DNA of 43,012 nucleotides from the NCBI GenBank assembly GCA_003151535.1, contig PLXT01000031.1, positions 1 through 43,012 of the forward strand. The letters run 5' to 3'. Made by a program: the position numbers and the translations under genes. Below are positions 31,115 to 38,579 of the stretch, one piece after another; the first letter of the stretch is position 1, and every line of letters begins with the position of its first letter. The stretch is from Methanobacterium sp. GTDB lineage: Archaea > Methanobacteriota > Methanobacteria > Methanobacteriales > Methanobacteriaceae. The notes below the pieces were generated by a model. That model worked only from the letters and a program-made list of their open reading frames with translations. It did no database searches and was not told the DNA's origin.

Positions 31115-31447
31115 ATGCAAACTGAACTACAATTATTTAACCTTAGAGGATTAAATCCTACTCTAATAAAACAACCCGATATTAAAGAGAATAATGCTGT
31201 ATCAACTCTCTATAATCCTCAAAAATCTCTTGGGAAAGGTCTTAATGCGTTTTTTCCCACTCATGAGGAGGAGACTAAGCTTCAAAAATCAAGAAGAGTA
31301 CTGGGAGAAATATCTTCCGAGGTTTCTGATGAGCAACTCGAGGTATTTATAACCGGAATTCAATTTCTTTTAGACGGTTGGCTTGATAATTTTGAAAGAA
31401 AGATGTTTGACGGATTAACACTAAATCAGATTTTAAAGGGAGGGTAG
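31115..31447 (+). CDS. Small protein encoded before the serine recombinase
   Basis: The 110-aa protein has a disordered N-terminal half (LKKS-like KSLGKGLNAFFPTHEE) and a C-terminal helical part (SDEQLEVFITGIQFLLDGWL). It is directly followed by the recombinase after 2 nt, and the SD for the recombinase (GGAGGGTAGG) overlaps its last codons. A small gene stands in the same place before the second recombinase (36918-37082), with a similar short helical end. A recombination accessory or directionality factor is possible; this is inference. Confidence 0.6.
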   Translation: MQTELQLFNLRGLNPTLIKQPDIKENNAVSTLYNPQKSLGKGLNAFFPTHEEETKLQKSRRVLGEISSEVSDEQLEVFITGIQFLLDGWLDNFERKMFDGLTLNQILKGG

Positions 31448-31449
31448 GT

Positions 31450-33072
31450 ATGAATCAAGTAGATTTTCTTAACAAAAAAGAGCTTAAAAAAGCGGTTGTA
31501 TACGTAAGGGTTTCTACGGAAGAGCAGGTTGAAAACTACTCATTGGAAAATCAAGTAGGCACATGTACTAGGGAAGCAGAACGCCGGGGAGTAGAAATAG
31601 TTCAGATCTTTAGAGAAGAAGGACGATCAGCTAAAAATATTGTGGGTAGGCCTGTTTTGATTGAAATGCTTGAGTTCTGTCAGAAAAATAAAAGAGAAAT
31701 TGATGTTCTCATGGTTTATAGACTAGACCGTCTTTCCCGCTCAACTGCCGATTATTTAGCAATTAGAAAGAAACTTTTAGAGTTTGAGATAGTCCTGATC
31801 TCTACATCCGAACCTACAGGAGACAGTCCAACTGAAAAGTTTATTGAAACGATGTTGGCTGGATTTGCTCAAATGGATAATGACGTCAGAGGTGAACGCA
31901 GTAGAAATGGTTTAAGAGCAAGATTTTTGGCTGGACTTAACAACGGATTTGCTCCTTTAGGTTATTTAAACCAAAGCGGATATGTTACCAAAGATCCTAA
32001 AGCTTGGGATAAAGTAAAAAAAGCTTGGGAATTAATGGGCTCAGGAACGACCACGCTACGACAAATGGCTGAAATTATGAATGAATGGGGCATAAAAGAA
32101 AGGCACAAAGACAAGGAGTATCAACTTAGACCGCAAACAATTAATAGAATCTTCAGGAATAAATTTTATACCGGAATAATAGTTTCTAAAAAGTATGGTC
32201 ATGAAGTACAAGGTCAACACCCGCCCTTGATTACGAATGAGTTATTTTATCGTGTTCAAGCTGTTTTAGACGGCAGAAATACTAATATTAATGTGGCTTT
32301 ATCCAGAAGAAACTCTGATAATCCTGATTTTCCCTTAAGAAGGATAGTAAAGTGTCAGCGATGCGGGACTCCATTCAGCGGAGCCTGGAGCAAAGGAAAA
32401 CGTGCCCGTTATGCCTATTATTTTTGCAAAAAGAGATGCGGTGGTCCGTCAGTTCCAATGCAAACACTAAATGACGCAATGGTTGAGTTACTTAAAAAGA
32501 TTACTGTAAAACCTCAAACCTTAGATCTTGTGATTGCCTACATGAGAAAAACCTACTATCAAAGAGTAACAACTTTACAGAAAAGAAGAGCTGAGGCTGA
32601 TGCGGAGCTTAAAAAATGCTATGAACTTCGTCAAGCACTGATAGATAAGAACTTACAAGGTGTATATTCTGATGATGTTTTCAAAGATCAAAATAGACTT
32701 ATCGAAGAAAGAATTAAAGATATCCAAGCAACCAAAGATGATGCCCTAATTAACAAATACAATATGGAGGAAATTACCAGATTTATTAAAGAAAAGTTTG
32801 AAAACCTGGCTGAAACCTATATTCAATCAAGCCTTGAGCAGAAAAGAGTACTATTGTGTTCGACTATGCCCCTTGGAGTGCTCTGGAGCTATCCTGGTCT
32901 GTCGAACACCAAGATTAGCCCTTATTATCAAGCTATACTTGATGTTGAGAGTCAAAGCGACTCTACTAGTGCCGCGAGAGAGAGTCGAACTCTCACACCC
33001 TTGCGGATAAAGGCTCTTAAGGCCTTCGTGTCTGCCATTCCACCACCGCGGCGCGCTTTAATTTTACTTTAA
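31450..33072 (+). CDS. Large serine recombinase, integrase of element 1
   Basis: The 540-aa protein has a resolvase catalytic domain (VYVRVSTEEQ with Ser22; YRLDRLSRS; ERSRNGLRARF), a Recombinase domain (RPQTINRIFRNKFYTGI), a Zn ribbon (CQRCG..CKKRC, about 299-335) and a coiled coil (365-450). The last 32 or so codons run antisense through tRNA-Leu (ARESRTLTPLRIKAL), so the gene end lies in the attachment site. This is the expected position for an integrase of an element inserted into the tRNA gene. Confidence 0.93.
   Translation: MNQVDFLNKKELKKAVVYVRVSTEEQVENYSLENQVGTCTREAERRGVEIVQIFREEGRSAKNIVGRPVLIEMLEFCQKNKREIDVLMVYRLDRLSRSTADYLAIRKKLLEFEIVLISTSEPTGDSPTEKFIETMLAGFAQMDNDVRGERSRNGLRARFLAGLNNGFAPLGYLNQSGYVTKDPKAWDKVKKAWELMGSGTTTLRQMAEIMNEWGIKERHKDKEYQLRPQTINRIFRNKFYTGIIVSKKYGHEVQGQHPPLITNELFYRVQAVLDGRNTNINVALSRRNSDNPDFPLRRIVKCQRCGTPFSGAWSKGKRARYAYYFCKKRCGGPSVPMQTLNDAMVELLKKITVKPQTLDLVIAYMRKTYYQRVTTLQKRRAEADAELKKCYELRQALIDKNLQGVYSDDVFKDQNRLIEERIKDIQATKDDALINKYNMEEITRFIKEKFENLAETYIQSSLEQKRVLLCSTMPLGVLWSYPGLSNTKISPYYQAILDVESQSDSTSAARESRTLTPLRIKALKAFVSAIPPPRRALILL
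32970..33052 (-). tRNA. tRNA-Leu(TAA), integration site of element 1
   Basis: The minus strand folds with acceptor GCCGCGG/TCGCGGC, anticodon stem AAGGC/GCCTT with loop CTTAAGA (anticodon TAA), a variable arm (ATCCGCAAGGGT) and T arm GAGAG-TTCGACT-CTCTC, 83 nt with discriminator A. The whole gene is covered in antisense by the recombinase frame, which continues to 33072. Confidence 0.94.
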
Positions 33073-33085
33073 ATACACTTTTAAA

Positions 33086-34060
33086 TCAACCGTGAGGAGG
33101 CGGATTTACGCCTTGGGATTTCAAACCATAATCTAAAAGTGTCTTCATATCTTTTATCCTATTATCACTTCCAAGCAAAACTCCGATAATTTTATGTCCG
33201 TTGTAATCAAGATAGGTAACAAGACAAAGCCCGGCTTCCGGAGTATAACCTGTTTTTACGCCCTTTACTCCAGGATAGCTTGTTAACAAATTTGTTTCGT
33301 TTTCCAAATAAAATTCTTTATGCAAAGAGGTATAGGGAATATGGTAATCAAAAGTCGAAACGACCTGGTTAAACAAGGGAAAATTACTCAAAGCAAAATT
33401 AGTTATTACCAGTAAATCGTAAGCAGTTGTGTATTGTTTTCCGTCGCCTTCAAGACCCGTCGGATTAGTAAAATTTGTATCTGAAATTCCAAGTGTTTGC
33501 GCCTTTTTGTTCATTGCTTTTATAAACCCTATTCTACCCGTAGGGTAAGTACTTGCCAGAGTTTCCGCCGCATCATTGCCAGAATGCAGTACAAGCCCAT
33601 ACAATAGGTCGGAAAGTGTCAGCACCTCACCTTGAGTAAGTCCCATCGTGTCTTCGCCGACTAAATCTTCTGATTCAACGACATATTTATCATCATGTCT
33701 TTTATTTTCCAAAGCTATAATAGCCGTCATTATTTTTGTTAATGAAGCCATTGGCAACTTTTCTTTTGGATTTTTTGCATACAAAACTTCTTTTGTTGTT
33801 AAGTCATATAAGAGAGCAGATTTAGCTCCAATTTCCGGCTTTTTAAGGGTTGAGCGCGCTATGTTATCAAGAAGCGGAATCCATAAATTAAGAGTTGAAA
33901 CTTGACCATTTACAAGCAGAGTTAAAAAATTTGGAATAGGAGAGATGATTGTTTGTTTTTGTTCAGATTGCGTGAAATAAGGTCTAAAAGCAATTAAAAA
34001 ACTTGTAACCAATAACACTGTAAGGAGTAAAACGAACAGAATCTTACTCATTTTACGCAT
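33086..34060 (-). CDS. D-alanyl-D-alanine carboxypeptidase (peptidase S11)
   Basis: The 324-aa protein has an N-terminal signal anchor (about 5-24) and all three penicillin-binding motifs: SLTK (Ser106, Lys109), SGN (160-162) and KTG (269-271). S11 enzymes trim the terminal D-Ala from peptidoglycan stem peptides at the outer face of the membrane. The family's extra C-terminal domain is absent. It is a host gene in the 2-kb segment between the two integrated elements. Confidence 0.93.
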   Translation of the reverse strand: MRKMSKILFVLLLTVLLVTSFLIAFRPYFTQSEQKQTIISPIPNFLTLLVNGQVSTLNLWIPLLDNIARSTLKKPEIGAKSALLYDLTTKEVLYAKNPKEKLPMASLTKIMTAIIALENKRHDDKYVVESEDLVGEDTMGLTQGEVLTLSDLLYGLVLHSGNDAAETLASTYPTGRIGFIKAMNKKAQTLGISDTNFTNPTGLEGDGKQYTTAYDLLVITNFALSNFPLFNQVVSTFDYHIPYTSLHKEFYLENETNLLTSYPGVKGVKTGYTPEAGLCLVTYLDYNGHKIIGVLLGSDNRIKDMKTLLDYGLKSQGVNPPPHG

Positions 34061-34148
34061 AGATTTATATTCTACCGATTTATTTTGTTGAAGGAAAGAG
34101 GTTAATTTGGTATCATTACGCGTAGAGCTTGTAAAGGAGGTGAGATTT

Positions 34149-34403
34149 GTGGCGAAGAAAGATTTGGTTGGTAAGGTAATTCATTACTACGACAAAATTG
34201 GAGTTGTCGTTATAAAGCTTGAAAAATCTTTAAAGGTTGGAGATAAAGTTAACTTTGTGCATGGCGAAAATAGTTTTGAGCAAACAATTGAATCAATGCA
34301 GCTTGAACACGCTCAGGTCGAGGTAGGCAAAAAAGGACACGAAGTTGCGGTAAAAGTTGATAAAGAAGCAAGGTCGGGGACACTTATTTATTTTGTAAAA
34401 TAA
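34149..34403 (+). CDS. EF-Tu-domain-2-like small protein
   Basis: The start is the GTG at 34149, because AAAGGAGGTG (34133-34142) is 6 nt before it; the longer frame (from 34107) has none. The 84-aa product (MAKKDLVGKVIHYYDKIGVV, then LKVGDKVNFVHGENSFEQTI and VGKKGHEVAVKV) is a small beta barrel like domain 2 of translation GTPases, or the barrel in peptidase U32-type proteins. CPR genomes often have this free-standing form. Role unknown. Confidence 0.7.
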   Translation: MAKKDLVGKVIHYYDKIGVVVIKLEKSLKVGDKVNFVHGENSFEQTIESMQLEHAQVEVGKKGHEVAVKVDKEARSGTLIYFVK

Positions 34404-34410
34404 TCATCAT

Positions 34411-34435
34411 TGCCGAGTAGTCTAATGATAGGAAG
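34411..34435 (+). pseudogene. Remnant of a tRNA-Gln 5' half
   Basis: TGCCGAGTAGTCTAATGATA then GGAAG matches the first 25 nt of tRNA-Gln (35180-35204) at 21 positions, including the D arm. After it the similarity stops and no anticodon arm can be drawn. The HTH/LAGLIDADG-like gene lies between this remnant and the intact tRNA-Gln. Confidence 0.55.
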
Positions 34436-34492
34436 CTGACGTTGATATTCGAACATAGGTTATATATACTAGATAATATAACTATTGTTCAT

Positions 34493-35194
34493 ATGAAGAC
34501 CCAGCTAAGGAAAAGAGCAATTAATTTAAGGGGGAAAGGATTATCTTATTCGGAAATACTCCAAAAAATACCTGTTGCAAAATCAACATTATCATTGTGG
34601 CTTCGATCCGTAGGACTTTCCAAAAAACAGATACAAAGACTTACTGAAAAAAAATTATTAGCTATTCAAAGAGGCGGTCAAAGTAGGAATAAATGGAGAC
34701 TCGCTACAACAAAATCAATTAAAAAACAAGCTCATCTAGAAATTAAAAAGAAGATTAAAAGAATAGATGCAAGAGATTTGTGGCTAATGGGCATTATGCT
34801 TTATTGGGCTGAAGGAGCAAAAGATAAAGAATATAGACCTGGTCAAAGTGTAATTTTTAGTAATTCAGACCCACTAATGATTAAAGTATTTCTAAAATGG
34901 CTTGATATTTGCCTGCAAATTTCAGTTGAAGATATACAGTTTTCAATATATATTCACGAAAACCATAGGCATAATATTGAAAAAGTAAAAACATTTTGGT
35001 CTGATGCGACTGGATTTTCAATAGGAAAATTTGATAAAATATACTACAAGAAGCACAAAGTAAAAGTTTACAGAAGAAATACCGAGGAAAATTATCATGG
35101 TTTGGTAAGAATTAGGATTAGAAAAAGTAGTGCTTTAAACAGAAAAATAACAGGGTGGATAGAAGGAATTTGCATTCAATGCCGGGTCGTCTAA
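34493..35194 (+). CDS. HTH plus LAGLIDADG-like protein between tRNA-Gln copies
   Basis: The ATG at 34493 is preferred over a TTG at 34442, since the product then begins MKTQLRKRAINLRGKGLSYS, an N-terminal resolvase-like HTH (AKSTLSLWL). The core reads DLWLMGIMLYWAEGAKDK and SNSDPLMIKVFLKWL, the helix patterns of LAGLIDADG-type endonuclease folds, followed by HENHRHNIEKVKTFWSDATG. The function is not certain. The last 15 bp overlap the start of tRNA-Gln, which fits a homing-like element lodged at the tRNA. Confidence 0.6.
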   Translation: MKTQLRKRAINLRGKGLSYSEILQKIPVAKSTLSLWLRSVGLSKKQIQRLTEKKLLAIQRGGQSRNKWRLATTKSIKKQAHLEIKKKIKRIDARDLWLMGIMLYWAEGAKDKEYRPGQSVIFSNSDPLMIKVFLKWLDICLQISVEDIQFSIYIHENHRHNIEKVKTFWSDATGFSIGKFDKIYYKKHKVKVYRRNTEENYHGLVRIRIRKSSALNRKITGWIEGICIQCRVV

Positions 35195-35250
35195 TGGTAG
35201 GACGGTAGTCTTTGGAGCTACCTATTTTGGTTCGAATCCAAGCCCGGCAG
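35180..35250 (+). tRNA. tRNA-Gln(TTG), integration site of element 2
   Basis: Acceptor TGCCGGG pairs with CCCGGCA, D stem GTC/GAC, the anticodon loop CTTTGGA gives TTG, and the T arm is TTTGG-TTCGAAT-CCAAG; 71 nt with discriminator G. The 3' end overlaps the antisense end of the second recombinase by 29 bp. Confidence 0.93.
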
Positions 35251-36913
35251 CTAGCTTCCCCTGAGACTGACGGTATGCATCATTTAGCTTGATAAACTGA
35301 GCTAAACTTGGGTTTCCAGAAAATATTTCCAGATAGGTTGGAGCTTTATCGAACAAAACTCCAAAACATGAGGCTTTTAGAAGCGGATCTGGGTTCGAAA
35401 GTAGTAATTCATCCATATGTTCCAGAAAGTATTTAACGTAGGCCATAACTACTCTAATATCGTATCCTTTTGCCTGTTTTACTTTCTCTTCCAATAACTT
35501 TGAGATATCCTGTTTCATGTTGCTTACTTCATCTTCGATGTATTTAATTGCGGTTTCTGATGTTAAGTATTTGATTTTACTAAGAGTCATTATTATTTGA
35601 GAATTAAGTTCTGCTATTTTCCCATCAATATTAACGTCATCTCTAACAGTTTCCACATTTCTTTTATCCCATTCGGTCGTGACTGTTTTTGTAAGCTCAT
35701 CAGCATATCCTTGAGATAAGTGTATATTTTTAACAAATTTAGTAATTGTTTCCTCAAAGTCTTTTTTAGGAACTCTGTAATAATGACCTCTCTTATTACA
35801 ATGATACGCAGGATAGTAAATACCAAGTCTTCCTTTTGAAGCACTGCCAAAAAACGGTTTTTGACAAACTGGACACATCACAATTTTTCTGTAGGCAAAG
35901 TCAGCATTCCTAACGCCCTTTTTAATTAAGTATTCGGGTGCTTTTCTTTTGTAAATCGTTATTTCTCCGTTTTCCTCAAGTATTGTTACTTTTCCCTTGT
36001 TTGCTTTATTAAACATCTCAATTGAAACTAGGCCCTCGTATTTGGCTTTCAAAGGATGCCCCTGTGTCCATCTCTCAGAGCTTACTCCGGCATAAGTGGT
36101 ATTTTGAATATATCGCCAAAAGCCTTTTATATTCAACTCATTTCCTCCTATTTGTCCGATTATTCTAGTTCTTTCTTTAGGATCTCTTCTAAGGTCAACT
36201 CTGGTTCTAAAACCTAAGTTGTTTATTTTCTCGACAATCTGGCGGTCTGTAAGTGTTCCCTGGCATCTTAATTCGAACATCTTGATAATCAGTTGCGATT
36301 CGGTCGGATGAGGCTTTAAAATGGTTCTTCTGCCGTTAGGAGTTTCAACTTGTTCGTTTATAAAACCGTATGGTGCTTTTCTGACCCAATATCCCATTCT
36401 GGCGTAGCGTATTTCTGCCCCAATCATTCTTGACATAATATCCCGCATTTCGTCTTTAGCTCTTTCTGCTTCTAAGATCTCGGACTTTTTAGTAGGAGAG
36501 TAAACACTCCAATCAAAAGATACGCCTAAGTGTTCTAATGTATTAACTTGCTGTGTTCCGATTACTCCGTAGATATCAATAAGCTTTACGCCTTTTCGCT
36601 CTAGTTGCATTTTAAGTCCGTCATAAAGATAAGAACCTCCTCTTGTAAACCTGTCTATAGATTTAATAATAAAAAGCTGAATATCATTTTTAGAATTAAC
36701 ACAATAATCAATTGCTTCCTGAACAGGTTGCTCTTCTTTGGACGCAGACTCTAAAAAGATAAAGAATTTCTTAACATTAATATTGTGTGCTTTGGCAAAG
36801 TTTTCTATCTGTTCTTTTTGGGCTTCCGGAGAATCGCCCTGAGTCCCTTGTCTTACCGAGGAAACTCGAATTGCGGCAACGGCATTTTCAATTATTGGCA
36901 GATTATCATTCAT
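35222..36913 (-). CDS. Large serine recombinase, integrase of element 2
   Basis: The 563-aa protein has the catalytic start AAIRVSSVRQG (Ser18), IKSIDRFTRGG, a Recombinase domain (LNIKGFWRYIQNTTYAGV), a Zn ribbon (CPVCQKPFFG..YHCNKRGHY, residues about 345-375) and a C-terminal coiled coil. The last residues (KLAAGLGFEPK) are encoded by the antisense of the tRNA-Gln 3' end. It is only distantly similar to the recombinase at 31450, so the two elements were acquired independently. The gene starts 4 nt after the small upstream gene. Confidence 0.93.
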   Translation of the reverse strand: MNDNLPIIENAVAAIRVSSVRQGTQGDSPEAQKEQIENFAKAHNINVKKFFIFLESASKEEQPVQEAIDYCVNSKNDIQLFIIKSIDRFTRGGSYLYDGLKMQLERKGVKLIDIYGVIGTQQVNTLEHLGVSFDWSVYSPTKKSEILEAERAKDEMRDIMSRMIGAEIRYARMGYWVRKAPYGFINEQVETPNGRRTILKPHPTESQLIIKMFELRCQGTLTDRQIVEKINNLGFRTRVDLRRDPKERTRIIGQIGGNELNIKGFWRYIQNTTYAGVSSERWTQGHPLKAKYEGLVSIEMFNKANKGKVTILEENGEITIYKRKAPEYLIKKGVRNADFAYRKIVMCPVCQKPFFGSASKGRLGIYYPAYHCNKRGHYYRVPKKDFEETITKFVKNIHLSQGYADELTKTVTTEWDKRNVETVRDDVNIDGKIAELNSQIIMTLSKIKYLTSETAIKYIEDEVSNMKQDISKLLEEKVKQAKGYDIRVVMAYVKYFLEHMDELLLSNPDPLLKASCFGVLFDKAPTYLEIFSGNPSLAQFIKLNDAYRQSQGKLAAGLGFEPK

Positions 36914-36917
36914 AGGT

Positions 36918-37082
36918 TTAAAGCATCAGTTTTTTAAATAATATTCCTCCGTTTTTCTGGTCTTCGATTATTTTATCGATGATAATATTGGCAATAAAAT
37001 GAATTCTTTCTTCAGTAGATAGGTTAGAGGCTGAAGGTCTGATATTAGATTTTATGTTTTTACTCCCTATATGTCTTCCCAT
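36918..37082 (-). CDS. 54-aa protein before recombinase 2
   Basis: The frame reads MGRHIGSKNIKSNIRPSASN and then LSTEERIHFIANIIIDKIIE, a short basic head and a helical end. It lies 8 nt after operator 2, is followed by the recombinase after 4 nt, and mirrors the 110-aa gene before recombinase 1. No SD is present. Confidence 0.6.
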   Translation of the reverse strand: MGRHIGSKNIKSNIRPSASNLSTEERIHFIANIIIDKIIEDQKNGGILFKKLML

Positions 37083-37089
37083 TATTCAT

Positions 37090-37105
37090 TATCCCTTCAA
37101 GGATA
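37090..37105. promoter_or_regulatory. Operator 2 of the recombinase-2 promoter
   Basis: TATCCCTTCAAGGATA has TATCC/GGATA arms and is 16 bp, the same length as the sites at 31060, 31081 and 3338. It lies between the -10 box and the ATG of the 54-aa gene. Confidence 0.55.
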
Positions 37106-37134
37106 TTGTACTATGCCTGTAGGGATAGTGTCAA
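37105..37134 (-). promoter_or_regulatory. Promoter of the recombinase-2 operon with operator in the spacer
   Basis: On the minus strand TTGACA (37129-37134), an 18-bp spacer and TACAAT (37105-37110). The spacer is itself an imperfect palindrome, CTATGCCTGTAGGGATAG on the plus strand (14/18 symmetric). The centre of this operator is 22 bp from operator 2, the same plan as at 31.1 kb. Confidence 0.65.
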
Positions 37135-37152
37135 GGGGCTATAGTATTGTAC

Positions 37153-37163
37153 TGCCTTAGGCA
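37153..37163. repeat. Palindrome TGCCTTAGGCA
   Basis: A perfect 11-bp palindrome upstream of the recombinase-2 promoter, next to CAGTACAATACTATAG on the minus strand, which repeats the AGTACAATA of the promoter itself. Confidence 0.4.
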
Positions 37164-37327
37164 TGACCAATGTCCCCACCTGCTAGGACAAGGGTCGAGG
37201 CTACTGTTGATACTAATTTTAGGCTCAAAATGGCAAAAGATAGTTCCGTTCTTTTCTACACTATGTGTAGTATATAAAGAGAAGAAGTAAAATATGATAA
37301 ATATAAACAAAAATGCTATAATCAAAA

Positions 37328-37485
37328 AATAACCTGCCTCACAAATAACCTGCCCCTAAATTAATAAAACCACTGCCCTAAAAAATATAAAACAATAATA
37401 AAAATACTTAAACAAATTACTTAAACATAAATAAAGAATAAAATACTAATTCATAAATAATTAAAACTAACTAAATTAAATAAAA
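37328..37485 (+). repeat. AT-rich, G-poor region with direct repeats; candidate origin
   Basis: AATAACCTGCC occurs at 37328-37338 and 37344-37354 (16-bp spacing), a third CTGCC follows at 37373, and ACTTAAACA occurs twice near 37408-37431. From 37328 to the gene start the plus strand has only about four G residues. The region leads into the replication-relaxation gene with no SD. It could be an origin of transfer or replication, or an unstructured mRNA leader. No gene was seen in 37164-37485. Confidence 0.45.
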
Positions 37486-38388
37486 ATGAATTACAAAGTA
37501 TTAGCAAGTATTACGGATAAGCAAAAAGAGATAATGGATTTAGTCTTTAGGTTTAGATTTATTAATAGATATCAAATCCAAAGACTGCTTAATCATAAAG
37601 ACCCCAAAAGAATTAATGCTTGGTTAAAAGACCTTGTTGAAAAAGGATACTTAGGAAGAATATATTCTCATAAGTTATTGGAAAATACAAAACCTGCAAT
37701 CTATTATTTACACAATAACGGTATTGTCTGGGCAAGGTATGAAAAGGAAGGAAACTTCGGAGGAAATGACGGAGGAGTAGAACTTAAATATATTAAGAAG
37801 TTCTATCAGGACAAGAAAGCATCTCAGACTTTTGTTAATCATTGCGTTACTCTTTCTGAATTTTATGTCCAGTTTAAAGAATATGAAAGAAAAGACAATA
37901 AAGACAGTAAAAAACCAAAACTCGAATACTATTTCGATACAAAAAGCGAAATGTGGATTAGAAGACAGGAAGATCTTTATGATAAAGATTTTAATGAAGT
38001 AAGACAATTTATTCCTGATTTATATATTGAGAAAATCAATAATCCCGAAGGAAAGAATATGGAATCAACTACTTTCTTTATTGAATTATTTGATCCAAAA
38101 GTTCCAAGATACGCCATTAAATACAAGATTCAACAATTTGTAAAACTTAAAGAAGATGAAAAAGAATGGAAGTATCGCTACACTGGCATGGACGGAAGAT
38201 TTCCAACCATTCTCTTGATTTTCCCTAATCAACCAAAGCTTAACGGTTTGGTTAAGTTTATAAATGATGAGATTATATATTCCTATGCTAATGAGGGCTT
38301 GTACTTTATGGCTACCACATATCAAAAGGCGATGACACAAACTCTACTTGGCGGGCCGAAGATTTGGAAAATAATAAAGGGAGAATAG
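37486..38388 (+). CDS. Replication-relaxation family protein (element 2)
   Basis: The 300-aa protein has an N-terminal winged helix (TDKQKEIMDLVFRFRFINRY, then LLNHKDPKRINAWLKDLVEK) and a central domain with RQFIPDLYIEKIN and FFIELFDPKVPRYAIKYKI, which recall a nuclease-fold core with acidic and Lys residues. It is the paralogue of the gene at 27480, and the second element has no T4SS or T4CP gene in view. Members act at origins in other elements; the exact reaction is unknown. Confidence 0.75.
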   Translation: MNYKVLASITDKQKEIMDLVFRFRFINRYQIQRLLNHKDPKRINAWLKDLVEKGYLGRIYSHKLLENTKPAIYYLHNNGIVWARYEKEGNFGGNDGGVELKYIKKFYQDKKASQTFVNHCVTLSEFYVQFKEYERKDNKDSKKPKLEYYFDTKSEMWIRRQEDLYDKDFNEVRQFIPDLYIEKINNPEGKNMESTTFFIELFDPKVPRYAIKYKIQQFVKLKEDEKEWKYRYTGMDGRFPTILLIFPNQPKLNGLVKFINDEIIYSYANEGLYFMATTYQKAMTQTLLGGPKIWKIIKGE

Positions 38389-38499
38389 AGAAAATTTGTA
38401 GCCGTTTAAATCCGATCTCCCTGAGCATACCGATCTAGACCCATTATATCACTATAGCGGCATACCCCAAGAGTACTTGCTTCTTCGAAGTGGCGTCTA

Positions 38500-38565
38500 C
38501 ATTTGAGGCTAAACGAGACAAATGAAATCCTATAAAAAGGGTGTCTCAATGATGATATAGTTTTA
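38500..38565. repeat. GAGACA/TGTCTC inverted-repeat element, copy 2
   Basis: CATTTGAGGCTAAACGAGAC, A, spacer with TATAAAAAGGG, TGTCTCAAT and GATATAGTTTTAT. It aligns with 3855-3918, including the end motif GATATAGTTT. It again lies between convergent genes. The rest of the 191-bp gap holds no other recognisable feature. Confidence 0.5.
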
Positions 38566-38579
38566 TGTACTTATTAAGT

